Shown: positions 4,792 to 5,114 of the stretch, one piece after another
Numbering within the stretch: position 1 is the first letter of the stretch
Layout: every line of letters begins with the position of its first letter
Assembly (NCBI GenBank): GCA_003551325.1
Contig: PUMK01000182.1
Span: 1 to 5,114 of the forward strand
Origin: Candidatus Acetothermia bacterium
Lineage (GTDB): Bacteria > Bipolaricaulota > Bipolaricaulia > Bipolaricaulales > Bipolaricaulaceae
Length of the DNA stretch: 5,114 nt
Direction of reading: 5' to 3'
Position numbers and translations under genes: made by a program
The notes under the pieces: model-generated
What the model saw: only the letters and a program-made list of their open reading frames with translations
What the model was told of the DNA's origin: nothing
Databases searched by the model: none

Positions 4792-5114
4792 CTAACCCTT
4801 CTGCTCGGTCATCCGGAACTGTGCAGGATCGTACCCCTGGACGGTCAGCCGCTCGAAGATGCCCTCCAGGATTTCCTCGGGTAGCGTGGGCGTTCGCGAG
4901 AGGATCCAGCCAAACGTCCGTGAAGGGTGGCCGACGACAGCATAACTGTAGTCCGCGGCTAGGTCGATCACCCAGTAGGGTGCCGCGAACAGGGGAAGAC
5001 CGAACAACGACACGAAGCTCACTCGGAGCTTCGCGGGCTCGTCAGTGGTACGTGCCAGGCCGCGTGCCTCGACCAGCCGATCGTCCCGATCGAAGCAGCG
5101 GTTAAGCACTTCCA
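4792..5114 (-). CDS. blc: Bacterial lipocalin, Blc-like (C-terminal 106 residues, partial)
   Basis: The gene runs off the right edge; the visible part encodes the last ~106 residues. Blc-type lipocalins are small beta-barrels, usually outer-membrane or envelope anchored, that bind fatty acids and lysophospholipids and are tied to envelope stress. The visible order matches: EVLNRC, then LRVSFVSLFG, YWVIDLAADYSYAVVG (the TDY-like second lipocalin motif), PSRTFGWILSRTPTL (with the third-motif arginine) and a C-terminal helix EEILEGIFERLTVQGYD. E. coli Blc has the same run in the order DYW..DLxxDYxxALVGxPSRxYLWILSRTPTL. The GxW motif and any signal or lipobox sequence are outside the window, so cellular location cannot be judged. 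The GTG at 5107-5109 reads as internal valine (VLNRC), not a start. TAG at 4792-4794 is 28 bases before the Nudix ATG, so the two are probably co-transcribed. Confidence 0.92.
   Translation of the reverse strand, partial: EVLNRCFDRDDRLVEARGLARTTDEPAKLRVSFVSLFGLPLFAAPYWVIDLAADYSYAVVGHPSRTFGWILSRTPTLPEEILEGIFERLTVQGYDPAQFRMTEQKG

Overview
The window is GC-rich bacterial DNA of unknown source. It reads as an ordinary chromosomal stretch with two opposing transcription units and no mobile element, tRNA, rRNA or CRISPR array that I can see. The iron-sulfur scaffold protein is of the 'Clostridium-type' NifU kind, paired with a NifS-type cysteine desulfurase. This layout is common in Bacillota, Coriobacteriia-like Actinomycetota and related anaerobes. 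I would not assign a phylum from this window alone.

Left arm, plus strand (1-715): the C-terminal end of a cysteine desulfurase, with its active-site cysteine visible, overlaps the start of nifU by 11 bases. The desulfurase strips sulfur from cysteine and NifU uses it to build Fe-S clusters. The unit ends at 715 and meets the opposing unit across a 58-base gap with no recognisable terminator.

Right arm, minus strand, read from the right edge leftwards: a partial bacterial lipocalin (Blc-like), a Nudix hydrolase strikingly like mammalian MTH1 (sanitising oxidised purine nucleotides), a 493-residue HEFGH metallopeptidase related to the M2/M3 families, a class I SAM methyltransferase, a second YrrT-like SAM methyltransferase, and a 53-residue two-helix membrane protein. 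The first five are closely spaced and probably co-transcribed. The last has what looks like its own extended -10 promoter with a perfect palindrome over the start point. The cluster has a loose 'housecleaning/stress' flavour, but no single pathway joins the genes and that grouping is inference.

The most unusual feature lies between the two methyltransferases. Directly after the UGA stop of the first one, the same reading frame stays open for 35 codons. It encodes a good zinc-ribbon signature (CxxCGxxHxxxxxxYC) and stops at UAG just before the ribosome binding site of the next gene. This is either a zinc-ribbon tail recently cut off by a nonsense change, a sequencing error, or a product of UGA readthrough.
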